From: Perognathus longimembris pacificus
Lineage: Eukaryota; Chordata; Mammalia; Rodentia; Heteromyidae
Assembly (NCBI RefSeq): GCF_023159225.1
Contig: NC_063170.1
Coordinates: 23,710,301 to 23,774,300 of the forward strand
Length of the DNA stretch: 64,000 nucleotides
Direction of reading: 5' to 3'
A program made the position numbers and the translations under genes. Every line of letters begins with the position of its first letter. Within the stretch, counting starts at the first letter, position 1. The notes beneath the pieces were generated by a model that had not been told where the DNA came from, did not search any database, and was given only the letters and a program-made list of their open reading frames with translations. Shown here in pieces: positions 9,801 to 20,075 of this stretch.

Positions 9801-10420
9801 AGACAATGTACAATGTTTTGGTGACACTTCTTACCTTTCTGCGTCCTGTAGCTTCCTCCTATGCCACCAGCTAGAAGGTGAGTCTCCCTGAAGACGAGTA
9901 CCAGGCCATATTCTTTCCACACTACTGGGCCAAAAACTGGTCCAGGAAAGGGTGGGAGCCCAGACAATCTTGGATAATGGCTGAAACAGAACCATCAGTG
10001 TTGGGGAGGGTGGTAGGTACATAAGACTTTTAACCCTTCTTCCCTTCCTTGCCTATGGTGCTCAAGGCTCAAGCTCTAAGCATGAGTAGTGGTTGGGCTG
10101 AGCCTCTCAGCCTGACTAAAGTGGGGTGTGGAGGGGAAGGAACTGAACATCCCATAACAGTCACACCTCCAGGATATGGCAGAGATTCTGAAAAGAGGGA
10201 AGGCTACTAGTCTCCTAAATATCTATGTCATCTATTATAATTATGTCACAGAACCAACTTTGTAATATTTAACAGGAAGGAGTTATGTCAGGATTAGAGA
10301 ATAGGTAGGACAAACTTCATGGGGAAGATGCTACTGGAGCAGTGGCTCCTAGATTTGGGCTTTGTTGTTAGGGCAGTGAGAAGACAAGGTTGTTTTAGTC
10401 AAACATGGACTTGAGAAACA
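9801..10420. other. Unique sequence, no gene seen
   Basis: Two overlapping 63-codon minus-strand frames at 9776-10022 have no recognisable domain. No repeat is recognised. Confidence 0.5.
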
Positions 10421-10432
10421 AGTGTGCACACG

Positions 10433-10459
10433 CGTGTGCGTGTGTGTGTGTGTGTGTGT
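10433..10459. repeat. (TG)n microsatellite
   Basis: About 13 TG units after an imperfect 'gcacacgcgtgtgcg' purine-pyrimidine alternation. Confidence 0.95.
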
Positions 10460-10920
10460 TATGGGTTTTTGGCTAGAACATACATCCTATATGTCTCCAG
10501 TTTATCTTTGGGAGCCTTTGAACATTTTCTCCTTAGTTACAATAGCACTGTACTTGCAGGTATATTTTTACCTCTTCTCATTTGGCCTGTTCTATATATT
10601 GAGAAATGGACAGAAAAGTAAAGTTAGGATTAAAGGAAGAAATCCTTTTGCTGTTAGGAAGTTTTCAACAATCAAGAGAGGAAGGGAGACAAGGAGAGTG
10701 AGGGAAGGGGTGAGTCTACTGAAAGAACGTTGTATGTATATGTGGACAGATCCAAGTGAGGTTCTTGGTACAACTAATCATTGCTAATAAAAATAAAATA
10801 AGTAGCAAGTTATAATTAAGAAAATTGGAGCCTACCATATTAAAAAAATACATAAGTCAAAACAATAAGAGGAAGAGAAAATTTAGCCAATTGATCTTTC
10901 CACAAAAGAGATGATCTAAG

Positions 10921-11131
10921 GGCTGGGTATATGGTCTAGTGGCAAGAGTGTTTGCCTCGTATACATGAAGCCCTGGGTTTGATTCCCCAGCACCACATAT
11001 ATAGAAAACGTCTAGAAGTGGCGCTGTGGCTCAAGTGGCAAAGTGCTAGCCTTGAGCAAAAAGAAGCCAGGGACAGTGCTCAGGCCCTGAGCCCAAGGCC
11101 CAGGACTGGCAAAAAAAAAAAAAAAAAAAAA
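10921..11131 (+). mobile_element. Type B SINE
   Basis: ID-like head, B box 'gatttgattccccagcacc'-type sequence, tail monomer ending 'cccaggactggc', and a pure A tail of about 20. Target duplication AGATGATCTAAG lies at 10909-10920 and 11132-11143. A young, nearly full copy. Confidence 0.95.
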
Positions 11132-11188
11132 AGATGATCTAAGATTGCACAGCAGCCAGCTGTATGTGACAAACAGAATTAAGTGTCA

Positions 11189-11208
11189 AACACACACACA
11201 CACACACA
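11189..11208. repeat. (CA)n microsatellite
   Basis: Ten CA units, followed by a short CATA stretch. Confidence 0.9.
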
Positions 11209-11431
11209 TACATACACTCACTAGAAGTGCTTGTACATGACCACACAGCCTTGTTGGGTTTTGGAACCACATTTCTCACTGAAGGGAGAATTATAGACAT
11301 GCAAAAATGTTGTATTTGGTTTAATAATTTTCCTAAAACTTTAGCTAGTCAAGGACCACCATCAAGAGTTTTGCAATGTTCACACATCACTATACTATTA
11401 TTTTCATATGCTATTAAAAAAAGGGAGTCCT

Positions 11432-11505
11432 GTAGATATTTCACAGTGGTAGAGTACTTGCCTGGCCCGTGTGTAGCCCTGTGTCCCATCCCCCACATCA
11501 CAAGG
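11432..11505 (+). mobile_element. ID-like monomer
   Basis: 'tttcacagtggtagagtacttgcctgg' and 'cctgtgtcccatcccccacatca' resemble the ID body, with an A-rich tail to about 11522. No tRNA-like tail monomer follows. Confidence 0.6.
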
Positions 11506-11628
11506 AAAAAAGATATAAAAAAGGATACTAACCATTTTGGTATTTTTGTAATAAAAGTACATCTTGGTTTTCAAATCATTATATACACACACACATATTT
11601 AATGCTTGGAAATGAATGTTTTAAGTTA

Positions 11629-11847
11629 CTTTTTTGTTCTTTTGTGCTAGTCCTAAGGTTTGAACTCAAGGCCTGAGTGCTGTCCCTAAGCTTTTGTGCT
11701 CAAGGTTAGTGCTCTACCACTTGAGGCACCACTTTATTTTGGTGGTAATTAGAGATATGAGTCTGTGGACTTCCCTGCTCAAACTGGGATCCTCAGATCT
11801 CAGTCTCCTGATTAGCTAGGGCTACACTAGCCACCAGTGACTGGCTT
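11629..11847 (-). mobile_element. Type A SINE
   Basis: T-rich start, 'gtttgaactcaaggcctgag', 'ctctaccacttgaggc', shortened linker, and a B1-like end 'gccaccagtgactggct'. Moderately diverged. Confidence 0.9.
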
Positions 11848-12158
11848 AACTTTCTGTATAAAACACATATGTAGAGCTTGATGAGGTTTTACAACACAGT
11901 CATTACCAGATGGAGTCACTAATGAGGCCTAACACCTCAGAAGCCTTTACACTCTCTCCAGTCAAAATGTCCCTTTAAAAGAAAACACTGTTCTAGATTC
12001 CATCAAGTCCCTTGGCTTTGTCCATGTTCTAAACTTTGTGGACTCCTGCCATTTATAGAGATGCTCCTGGATTTATGATGGGGTATGTCCCAGTAATCCT
12101 ACTCTAAGTTGAAAATGCATTAAATATAGATAATTTACATCATTTAACCCCATCTATT
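11848..12158. other. Unique or very old repeat sequence
   Basis: The stretch contains 'tttatagagatgctcctgg' and 'gtatgtcccagtaatcc'. I see no exon and no confident repeat. Confidence 0.4.
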
Positions 12159-12184
12159 GTGTGTGTGTGTGTGTGTGTGTGTGT
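12159..12184. repeat. (GT)n microsatellite
   Basis: About 13 GT units at the tail side of the following minus-strand SINE. Confidence 0.95.
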
Positions 12185-12186
12185 TA

Positions 12187-12453
12187 GTTTTTTGTGTTGT
12201 TTTGTTTTGTGCTGGTCCTTGGGCTTGAACTCAGAGCTTAAGCCCTGTCCCTGGCTTCTTTTGCTCAAGTCTAGCACTCTACCACTTGAGTCACAGCTCC
12301 ATTTCTGGTCTTTTTTTTTTTTTCCTTTTGGGTAGTTTTAATGGAGATAAGAGTTTCACAAACTTTCCTGCATGGGCTGGCTTTGAACTATGATCCTCTG
12401 ATTTCACCTCTTGAGTAGCTAGGGTTGTAGGCAGGAGACACCTGCACCTGGCT
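12187..12453 (-). mobile_element. Type A SINE
   Basis: Contains a (TTTTG) tail, 'gggcttgaactcagagc', 'cacttgagtcacagctcc', a long internal T run at 12311-12325 and a B1-like end 'cacctgcacctggct'. Confidence 0.9.
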
Positions 12454-12504
12454 TATGCTGGGTACTTTTGAGAGAGTCTCTCTTTAATATCCAAGATGGT
12501 TTGG

Positions 12505-12718
12505 GGGCTGGGGATATAGCCTAGTGGCAAGAGTGCCTGCCTCGGATACACGAGGCCCTAGGTTCAATTCCCCAGCACCACATATACAGAAAACGGCCAG
12601 AAGCGGCGCTGTGGCTCAAGTGGCAGAGGGCTAGCCTTGAGCGGGAAGAAGCCAGGGACAGTGCTCAGGCCCTGAGTCCAAGGCCCAGGACTGGCCAAAA
12701 AAAAAAAAAAAAAAAAAA
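12505..12718 (+). mobile_element. Type B SINE, very young
   Basis: Both monomers are complete with a 24-base A tail. Target duplication AAGATGGTTTGG lies at 12493-12504 and 12719-12730. Three changes in the tail monomer ('agcggcgctg', 'gagggctagcc', 'gcgggaagaag') set it apart from the 10.9-kb copy. The last also occurs, in modified form, at 63.9 kb. Confidence 0.96.
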
Positions 12719-12730
12719 AAGATGGTTTGG

Positions 12731-13355
12731 ACTGTGATCCTTCTATTTGTGCTTCTCTTTGTTGCTGGGATGATGGCATGTGCCATGGATTCTAGTCATT
12801 TAAATGGAGCCTCTGTTGCCAACTGCAACCTAGGCAGCCTGGTGGGATACCAGGCTGGACCGAAAAAAATCAGAAAAGGCACACATAGAGAGATAAGAGA
12901 GGAGAGATGAGTCTCAGAGGGGACCAGGGGTTCCAATGCTCTCTGGCACTTAAGCTGGGAGTCCCCATAGGCAAGCATATTCATTTGCGTTCACACAGGG
13001 AAGGTCACCATAGATACATGCAAAACATAAAGCATCTATGTTAATATTACAATCAGAGCTAAACCAGAGTTTTGTGAGAGACACTGGTCCCCTTATTATT
13101 TTGAGACTGGAGACTGCAGCCCAGGGAAAGTCTCGACATGATGTCCACTTATTTAGTCCAAGGTTAAGCTGGGAGGTCTTTTTTCCAGCCAGGTCCCCAG
13201 CACAGCTACCAGCCTAAGGAAAGGTGTATGTGTTGGGGAGTCACCCCAGTCTCTTCACCTTCTCCAGAGCTGTCTGTTTTAACCCTTCCATGGCCAGCTC
13301 TCAGTGTTCTGAGTGCTGTCAATGTGGCGTGCGTTCTAACCTTGAACCTTTTCCA
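12731..13355. other. Unclassified sequence
   Basis: A short B1-like scrap lies at 12760-12788 ('tgttgctgggatgatggcatg'). The rest has the look of old LTR-derived DNA ('ccaatgctctctggcac') but I cannot support a family. Frames here are below 70 codons. Confidence 0.35.
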
Positions 13356-13685
13356 GGTTTCACTCAGCTTCAGAGTTCCCTATGTGTCTCAAGAAATTTT
13401 ATCCTCAGGTTGGCCTCGAACTATAATCCCTTGATCTCTGTCTCCCAAATAAGCTCTTTAGTTGGTGATATGAGCCTCTCAGATCTATCTGCTCAGCCTG
13501 GATTTGAACTGTGTTCCTCCACATCTCAGCCTCCTGAATAGCTAGGATTACAGGCCTGAGAAATCCCTAGTTCTACCCTGGATTTTTTTGGACAAAGTCT
13601 CACTATGTAGCACAGGATGGTCTTGATTTCACAATCCTTCTGCAGCTATCTCCTGAATGCTGGGATTACACATTGATACTGCCTC
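13356..13685 (-). mobile_element. Two B1-like monomers in tandem (dimeric 7SL SINE)
   Basis: The 'ttggcctcgaactataatccc' / 'cttcagcctcctgaatagctaggattac'-type monomer is followed by a second with 'agtctcactatgtagcac' and 'tgaatgctgggattac'. Both lack the tRNA-like tail. A similar dimer is at 37.7 kb. Confidence 0.65.
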
Positions 13686-13689
13686 TCCC

Positions 13690-14930
13690 ATCCTGCCCAG
13701 AAGATATACTCCTACCCCCGCCCCCTTTTATATACCCAATCTATCCTTACAGGAAGGAAAGAAATTTAATCAAAGCTTTTCTGTCATAATCTTAGGGACT
13801 TAATATATTGTCTCTTCCCAGAGAAATTGCGTTTAAAGAGGAAGGGCTGTGATGTCTGAATAAAGGAACGACATGCTGTTGGGCAGGTTGGAGAGGACAG
13901 AGGCCTTTCGATTAAACCTTATAAAAGCAAATGCTCTTCCTGTCTGGGTAAGGTTGGCTCTCCTGGCTTTCAATGAAGAGGAAAGATAAAATTGCTCTGA
14001 AGGAGGACTCCCCCACCCCCTGCCCCTTCCCACCACCATGTTGAGTAGCATTTGCCCACATCTTCCTTTTTTCAAGTGGGACAACTGGAATATCTTCTAG
14101 CTATTTGTTCCAGTAGTTCAATATATATTCTTGGTTATATCAAATATTTGATATTTTAGGAAATCAGCCTTGTTAAATTAAAGTGCAGTAGATGGCATTT
14201 TAAGGTCACCTTGGTATGATCAAACATGACGCTGACATTTACAATTCATTTCCATTGCTTCTCACATGTTGCCTTGTCAGTTAAATCCAGGCTCTTCAAA
14301 TTTAAAGCAGTTTCAAATCTAATAATGCAATTATAAATATTGTACCTGAATCACTAACTGGATAGACATAGAGATTCCCATGCTACTTTCAAAACCTTCA
14401 TAGTCTTTTCAGTATTAAAAAAACTGAATTGCTTTTTTCTACTTGTATAAGTATAAACCATCTGAATATTGAATATTTATAGACTTAAGTTTATGAAATT
14501 TGTTTATATAAAAACCCTATGTATAGAGTCATGTTCTTGGAGATTCCCCATGTAGGGACCAGAATGGGCCTCCTGAACTCTGTGCCTCTGCATCCTCCTC
14601 CTGTCCCTACACCCAACACCCACAAGTTCAACCTCACCCTCATCTCCCAGCAGCTCCCATTCCACCCTTTGGTAAATGGAAGACCACCCTGACCATAATC
14701 TCAGATCTCCTCAGTGGAGGAAAGAGAGGTTTTGACCAATCTCAGGCCCCCAGACCTGCCTTTCTCCTGGAGAGCTGATGGAATTCCTAGAAAGGAGGTC
14801 CAATGGGGGAACCCTTCAAGTGAGCAAGACCTGCTCTTGACTTCCCAGTCTCTCAGTTCCTCCTGGATGGAGATGGAAGATCTTTTCTTTTTTATTACTT
14901 GATGGTTTTCCTTACAGAAAAATGTCTGAA
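13690..14930. other. Unique sequence, no gene seen
   Basis: No repeat over 1.2 kb. 14090-14510 is A/T-rich with no simple repeats and is a reasonable place to look for conserved non-coding DNA. The 61-104 codon frames have no supporting features. Confidence 0.5.
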
Positions 14931-14933
14931 AAA

Positions 14934-15140
14934 CAGCCAGTTGTCGGTGGCCCTTGCCTGTAATCCTAACTTCTTAGGGGGTGGAAATCTTAGGACTGTG
15001 TGGTTCAAAGCCAGTCAAGGCAGGGAAGTCTGTGAGACTCTTCTAATTAATCACCAGATGAGGAGCTGTGGCTTAAGTGGTAGAGGAACAAAAGGTCAAA
15101 GGCAGTGCCTAGGCCCTGAGTTTGAGCCTCAGGATTGGCA

Positions 15141-15141
<1 letters not shown>
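14934..15141 (+). mobile_element. Type A SINE
   Basis: B1-like head 'cttgcctgtaatcctaac', 'gttcaaagccagtcaaggcaggg', tail monomer 'gctgtggcttaagtggtagagg' (part deleted) and 'cctgagtttgagcctcagga'. The tail runs straight into a CA microsatellite. Confidence 0.88.

Positions 15142-15187
<46 letters not shown>
15142..15187. repeat. (CA)n microsatellite
   Basis: About 23 uninterrupted CA units in the position of the SINE A-tail. Confidence 0.97.
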
Positions 15188-15192
<5 letters not shown>

Positions 15193-15419
15193 GAAAATAA
15201 AGTAAGATTTTAAACTAATTTTAAAAAGATACATTATTTATAGCATTAAGGAGATGGAATCAGAGCTTTGTGGAAACCACAGCGCCAGAGGTTGGATAAC
15301 TTTGGGCACATGACGAGATCCAGTGTGTTTTCCAGCTCATCATTCTTCCATTCTCATTGGCTGAATGATGACCCAGATCTCATATAAGGAAGCTCTATTC
15401 TAACTACTGTGGAAAGTGC

Positions 15420-15672
15420 TGGTCATCTTTGTATCACTATGACAAGATACCCAAGTAACTCAGCTTAAAAGGAAGAAAGGTTTATTCTGGCTCACAGTGT
15501 CAGAGATTTATGGTCACCCAGCGTTGTTGCTTTTGGGCTGTGGTGAGGCAGAATATTGTGATTGGGAGCAGGGGGTAGATCAAATCTGCTTACCTCATGA
15601 GGACCTGGAAGAACAGAAAGACACAGAATGGACTAGGGGCCCAACACAGTTTTGAAGGACAAACCTTTGATT
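15420..15672 (-). mobile_element. MaLR-type LTR
   Basis: 'tttgtatcactatgacaagatacc', 'gaagaaaggtttattctggctcacag' and 'ggacctggaag' follow the reverse complement of rodent MaLR LTRs. The right end is lost. Confidence 0.65.
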
Positions 15673-15719
15673 GTTAAGACTTAATTTCTTTCTTTCTTTC
15701 TTTTTTCTTTTCTTTTCTA

Positions 15720-15926
15720 TTTTTTTTTTTTTTTTGCCATTCCTGGGCCTTGGACTCAGGGCCTGAGCACTGCCCCTGGCTTCTTTTTGCTCAAGGCTAG
15801 CACTCTACCACTTGAGCCACAGCGCCACTTCTGGCTGTTTTCTGGATATATGGTGCTGGGGAATTGAACCCAGGGCTTCATGTGTACGAGGCAAACACTC
15901 TTGCCACTAGGCCATATCCCTGGCCC
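15720..15926 (-). mobile_element. Type B SINE
   Basis: A T-rich tail (15690-15735), complete tail monomer and ID-like head. Flanks 'aagacttaat' (about 15678) and 'aagactcaat' (15927) are a probable target duplication with one change. Confidence 0.92.
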
Positions 15927-15987
15927 CAAGACTCAATGTCTTAAATAGATAAAAGCCTGACAAAATTAGTAGAAAACTAGTAATTAT

Positions 15988-16062
15988 GGAAGTGGAATTG
16001 TGGTTCAAGTAGTAGAGTACCAGCCTGAAGCAAAAACACTAAACAAAAGCTCAAGACCAGAG
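15988..16062 (+). mobile_element. Isolated tRNA-like SINE tail monomer
   Basis: 'ggaagtggaattgtggttcaagtagtagag' through 'gctcaagaccag' is the tail monomer alone; neither the B1-like nor the ID-like head is detectable to its left. Confidence 0.55.
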
Positions 16063-16204
16063 TACCTTCCTCACGCTACACAAAACAACCCCTGAAATCA
16101 CCCACTTCTCCCCAAACCCCAAGTGATTATCTTAATAAAACACAGAATCTTTGTCATTTAATTCAGCTTTTTTTTTCGTGGGGGGGGGAGGGCGGTAAAT
16201 ACTA

Positions 16205-16400
16205 TGAAGGGTACAGTAGCTCAGTGGGGGGCACTGGCAGGATGATTACAATCTAAGGTTGCTTCCCAGGTAGAGCTCAAGAGCCTATCTGAAAAATAAC
16301 AAAAGAAGAAAGGGCAGGGCATGGCTCTCCTGGTAGAACACAAGGCCCTGATTTTAAGCCTCAATAATACCACCAAGCAAGCAAGCAAGCAAGCAAACAG
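16205..16400 (+). mobile_element. B1-ID dimeric SINE, diverged
   Basis: A B1-like part ('gtacagtagctcagtgg', 'gagctcaagagcctatctgaaaa') is followed by an ID-like part ('gcatggctctcctggtagaacac', 'aaggccctgattttaagcctc') and a (CAAG)n tail. Confidence 0.5.
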
Positions 16401-16464
16401 AAAACTAAAACCAAGAGTCAAACCCAAATCAAAGCCTCTGTAGTAGGGCCTGAGCCTGCCTGTC

Positions 16465-16635
16465 TCCTTCCTTCCTTCCTTCCTTCCTTCCTTCCTTCCT
16501 TCCTTCCTTCCTTCCTTCCTTCCTTCCTTCCTTCCTTCCTTCCTTCCTTCCTTCCCTTCCTTCCTCCTTCCTTCCCTCCCTCCCTTCCTTCCTTCTTTCT
16601 CCTCCTTCTCCTTCTCCTGCTCTCCCCTCCTCCTT
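16465..16635. repeat. (CCTT)n polypyrimidine microsatellite
   Basis: About 22 regular CCTT units, then a degenerate C/T stretch to about 16635. Confidence 0.96.
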
Positions 16636-16757
16636 TCTTTGTGGTGGTATTTGGAGGATAGTCGACTCCCCTGTTTTGATTCTTATATGCCCACTCCTAG
16701 CACTTCAGTGTTAGTGTGAATTCCACTTCTCACAAGTGAAAGATGCTTTGTAACAGC

Positions 16758-17085
16758 AGCCATTTGAGATGCTGTAACAAATGACCTGTAAATTGAATGA
16801 CTTAGAAATAGTTGGCATTTATTTTTCATAGTTTTACAGCCTGGAAATCTGAGCTCAGTGGGTAAGCCAGGTTGGATTTAGATAATGATCGTTTTCTTCA
16901 CATGGTGAAAGTGGAAATGAGATTGGATGTCTCACGTTAAAAAGGCACTAATCTCGCTCACAGAGACTCTGTTGGTAACTTCACCACCTTCTAAAGACCC
17001 CACTTGCAAAGAGTTTCTTACTGGGGATTAAAGCTTCAGTTTTTGAATAATTTTGGGAATACAGTCATTCAGATGACAGGGTTGG
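16758..17085 (-). mobile_element. MLT1-like MaLR LTR
   Basis: 'gagatgctgtaacaaatgacc', 'ggcatttatttttcatagttttac', 'cttcacatggtgaaag' and 'cacttgcaaagag' follow a reversed MLT1-type LTR. Old and diverged. Confidence 0.6.
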
Positions 17086-17123
17086 CCATAGCAAACCAGA
17101 CAACTAAAATAAAATATTCTTGT

Positions 17124-17361
17124 GAGCTGGGTGTCAATGGCTCACATCTATAGTACTATCTACTCAGGATGCTGAGATCTGAGGATCGCACTTCAAAGCC
17201 AGCCCAGGCAGGAAAGTTTGTGAGACTCTGAATTCCAATTAACTACTTAAAATGCTGGAAGTGGAGCTGTGGCTCAAGTGTAGAGTGCTAGACTTGAGAA
17301 AGAAGAAAAAAGAAAAAGCTCAGGGACAATGTCCAGGCTTTGAGTTTAAGCCCCATGACTA
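17124..17361 (+). mobile_element. Type A SINE
   Basis: Head 'gagctgggtgtcaatggctc', 'ctcaggatgctgagatctgagg', tail 'gctgtggctcaag' with two lost bases, and 'gagtttaagccccatgac'. It runs directly into a CA microsatellite. Confidence 0.92.

Positions 17362-17410
<49 letters not shown>
17362..17410. repeat. (AC)n microsatellite
   Basis: About 23 AC units at the SINE tail. Confidence 0.97.
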
Positions 17411-17413
<3 letters not shown>

Positions 17414-17524
17414 TACACAATGTTCTTGTCCTGCCTCAAACGATATTCTTGCATTCAGTGGATCAGTACTACACAAGAAACAGCTGGCTATAACTCAACA
17501 TGGTGCACCAAACAGGTACTTTTG

Positions 17525-17527
<3 letters not shown>

Positions 17528-17566
<39 letters not shown>
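17528..17566. repeat. (TA)n microsatellite
   Basis: About 19 TA units, self-complementary and able to extrude a hairpin. Confidence 0.97.
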
Positions 17567-17568
<2 letters not shown>

Positions 17569-17569
17569 C

Positions 17570-18186
17570 TTTGATGATTTTTATTTTTCAAACAACTTTG
17601 GCTTTGGAAACTGTGTATCTTGAAAGCACTTTCACAATGTCAGTAGTTTTCTGTAATTGATAGTCACAGCACACTGAGGTCACGGAGATGTTAGAAATGT
17701 GGCATAGGAAAAGAAAAAAAAGACTTTGCAATATTGGATTCTGTATAATAAGTAATCTGCTTGTGGCTTTTCTTTCCCTTTACTAAGGATTTTCTTCTCT
17801 TTCTCTTCTGAAAGGTCTTTGTTTTTATTGCATTCTATCTAGTTTGGGACATACCAATAAAAGTGTGTATGTATGTACATGCACGCACACACATACACAC
17901 ATGCACATATATTTCTATACCTGGCAGAATCTTATTTCTCAACATAGATAGAATTATTGGATGAGTACTATAATTTTGTTTCTCTTTGGGATTTTAAAAC
18001 CCCAGACCTAAAGAAAGTTTATGAAAAATTACCAATAAGTAGAGATGCCAGGTACAAAGTTGATAATGGCAGAACTTTCTGGGCCACTGGGGGTGATGGA
18101 GCATTTTATTTCCTGAAAGGAGAGAGATGACAAAGTGTGAATGGAAACATGCTATGAAAAGAATTGAAATGACATGAATCATTTAA
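17570..18186. other. Unique sequence, no gene seen
   Basis: A/T-rich with a diffuse CA/TG-rich part at 17865-17910. No exon or interspersed repeat is recognised. Confidence 0.5.
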
Positions 18187-18387
18187 CTCAGGGCCTGGTT
18201 GCTATCCCTTAGTCTTTTCACTGAGGGCTGGTGCTCTACTGCTTGAGCCACAATTATACTTCTGGCTTTTTTCTTGTTAACTGGGGATAAATGGACTTTC
18301 CTGCCCAGGTTGGCTTCGAACTGTGACCCTCAGATCCCAGCCTCCTGAGTAGCTAGGATTACAGGCATAAGCCACTGGTGCCCGGCT
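18187..18387 (-). mobile_element. Type A SINE, tail clipped
   Basis: Begins inside the tail monomer at 'ctcagggcctgg' and has the complete B1-like head complement ending 'actggtgcccggct'. No T-run remains at the left. Confidence 0.9.
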
Positions 18388-18408
18388 AAGGCCTCGTTCT
18401 CTTGCCTG

Positions 18409-18519
18409 GCTTTTTTTTCTTCCCTCCATTCTGATGCTCTACACTTCAGCCACACCCATTTCCACCTTTTGGCTGTTTAATTGGAGATAAGAGTCTCTCA
18501 AATTTGTCTTCCTAGTCCC
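18409..18519 (-). mobile_element. Type A SINE fragment
   Basis: A T-rich start, then 'gctctacacttcagccacaccc' and 'aattggagataagagtctc'. The B1-like head is replaced by the LINE-1 to the right. Confidence 0.7.
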
Positions 18520-18524
18520 TAGTG

Positions 18525-18985
18525 CTCAACAACAACAACAACTGATGAATGGATATAGAAACTGTGATGAGTATATAGAACATACCATGGAATATTGCTC
18601 CACCATAAAGGAAGATGAAATTATATCATTCACAGGAGAATGAATGGAACTGCAAATCATTGAGTTGAGCAAGATGAGCCCAACTCAGAAAGCCAAATGT
18701 TTTTGCTCATTTGTGAAGTGAGTGTAGACCTAAAATGAAGATCTTGATGATAAAGGGGATGGGTGATGAGTGTAAATGAGAGGCTTCCTGGGAAGGGGGT
18801 GGGGGGAAACTGGAGGAGACACCCAGCCATCTCACCACAGTGTAGTGAGATCCACCAAGCACTGGAAAGTGGGGCAGGAGGGAGGAGAGGAATGGCAACG
18901 TGGTGGAGGGTAAATATGTTCAAAGTGCACTGTATGCATGTATGGAAATCCCACAATGAACCCCCCTGATATTACAAATATGCTC
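18525..18985 (+). mobile_element. LINE-1 3' end, the only plus-strand copy seen
   Basis: 'caactgatgaatggatatag', 'accatggaatattgctccaccataaagg' and 'gaatggaactgcaaatcattgag' are the end of L1 ORF2 in sense. They are followed by a 3' UTR-like G-rich part (18780-18900). No poly-A tail or target duplication is evident. Frames of 60-100 codons across it are not functional. Confidence 0.78.
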
Positions 18986-19009
18986 TCTAATGAACAAACC
19001 CATAGTGCT

Positions 19010-19190
19010 CCAAACACAGGCTTTGTAATCAGTTGACCCTGAGTGAGTCCTAGTCGGGAAACTTCAACTACGCTCTCCTTGGTAATTCATAACTACATCC
19101 TGCTTCTGTTTCCTTCCTGGAAAATGAGGGCAGTTACAGCTGTCTCTGAGGGTCAAGATGAGTGTTAAATAGAAGTATAACCTTGTTGAG
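19010..19190 (+). mobile_element. MIR-like
   Basis: The order 'gctttgtaatcagttgaccctgag', 'tctgtttccttcctggaaaatgagg' and 'aagatgagtgttaaat' follows MIR in sense, with large divergence. Confidence 0.55.
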
Positions 19191-19284
19191 GTCCAATAAA
19201 ATGATATCTATTGCTGTGATTGTTTAGAGGAAAGTTTACTTCCTGGTGTAGAATAATTCATGCTTTGTTGTCTTACTTGAACCG

Positions 19285-19450
19285 TTTCTCCCTTGCTGAC
19301 TCCCTTTGTGGCCTTGGACAAGCTGTGTAGCCTCTCTAGGTCTTTATTCTGTCATTATTAAATGATGACATTAATAGCACTTATCCTAGTTTGACTGTGT
19401 GATGTAACACATGTGAAAGTAGCCGTGCCTAGTCTTAGCAATGCCCAGTA
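19285..19450 (+). mobile_element. MIR
   Basis: 'ttgtggccttggacaagctgtgtagcctctctagg' and 'attattaaatgatgacattaatagcac' match the MIR core and 3' part in sense. Confidence 0.7.
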
Positions 19451-19662
19451 AGGGGACTCAATCATTATTATTTGGATGCACAGGTCCCGTGCACGAGGCA
19501 GCTAATTACAATAGAGTCACCATCATTTCTAGATATGAACTCATTCAGTAGAGATAAATTTTTGTGTCATACTCTGTGCTAGGCACTGACATTAGAAATG
19601 GTGAAAAAGGCCTGACATTGTTCTTGTATTCAGAGTTTAAAATGTCTTTTCTGGTAGACATA

Positions 19663-19911
19663 TTTTCTTTCTTTTTAAATTTTTGGCTGGTACTAGAATT
19701 TGAACTTAGGGCCCAGAGCTCTCATTTGGCTTTCTTGCTCACCCCAGGTGCTCTGCCCATTGAACCACACTTCCAGTCCAGCATTTTGGTAGTTCATTGG
19801 TGATGAAGTCACAATGACTTTTCTGCTTTGGCTACTTTCAAACCTCAGTCCTCCAGATCTCAGTCTCCTGAACAGGTAGGATTACAGGTGTGAGCCACCA
19901 GTGCCCACCTT
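19663..19911 (-). mobile_element. Type A SINE, old
   Basis: 'ggctggtactagaatttgaac', 'cattgaaccacacttcc', 'ggtagttcattggtgatga' and an end 'gagccaccagtgccc'. Diverged. Confidence 0.85.
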
Positions 19912-19974
19912 CATTTTCTTTTTTCAGCAGTCCCTGCTGCGAGCGCTTTCAACATGTCATCTAATTTTATGGTT

Positions 19975-20075
19975 TGCAGTAACTGTGTGAATTGGATTTT
20001 ATTGTCTCTATTTTGCAGACAAGGCAAAATAGAGTTAGAGAACTTGAGTCATTTGAACAAGGTAGAGATGAAATT
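19975..20075 (-). mobile_element. MIR
   Basis: 'attgtctctattttgcagacaaggcaaaatagagttagag' and the following 'cttgagtcatttgaacaagg' match the MIR core in reverse. Confidence 0.6.

Noticed and set aside
10921..11131. tRNA gene (A and B box present)
   Set aside because: The boxes belong to the tRNA-derived monomers of SINEs. No cloverleaf can be drawn, and an A tail and target duplication are present.
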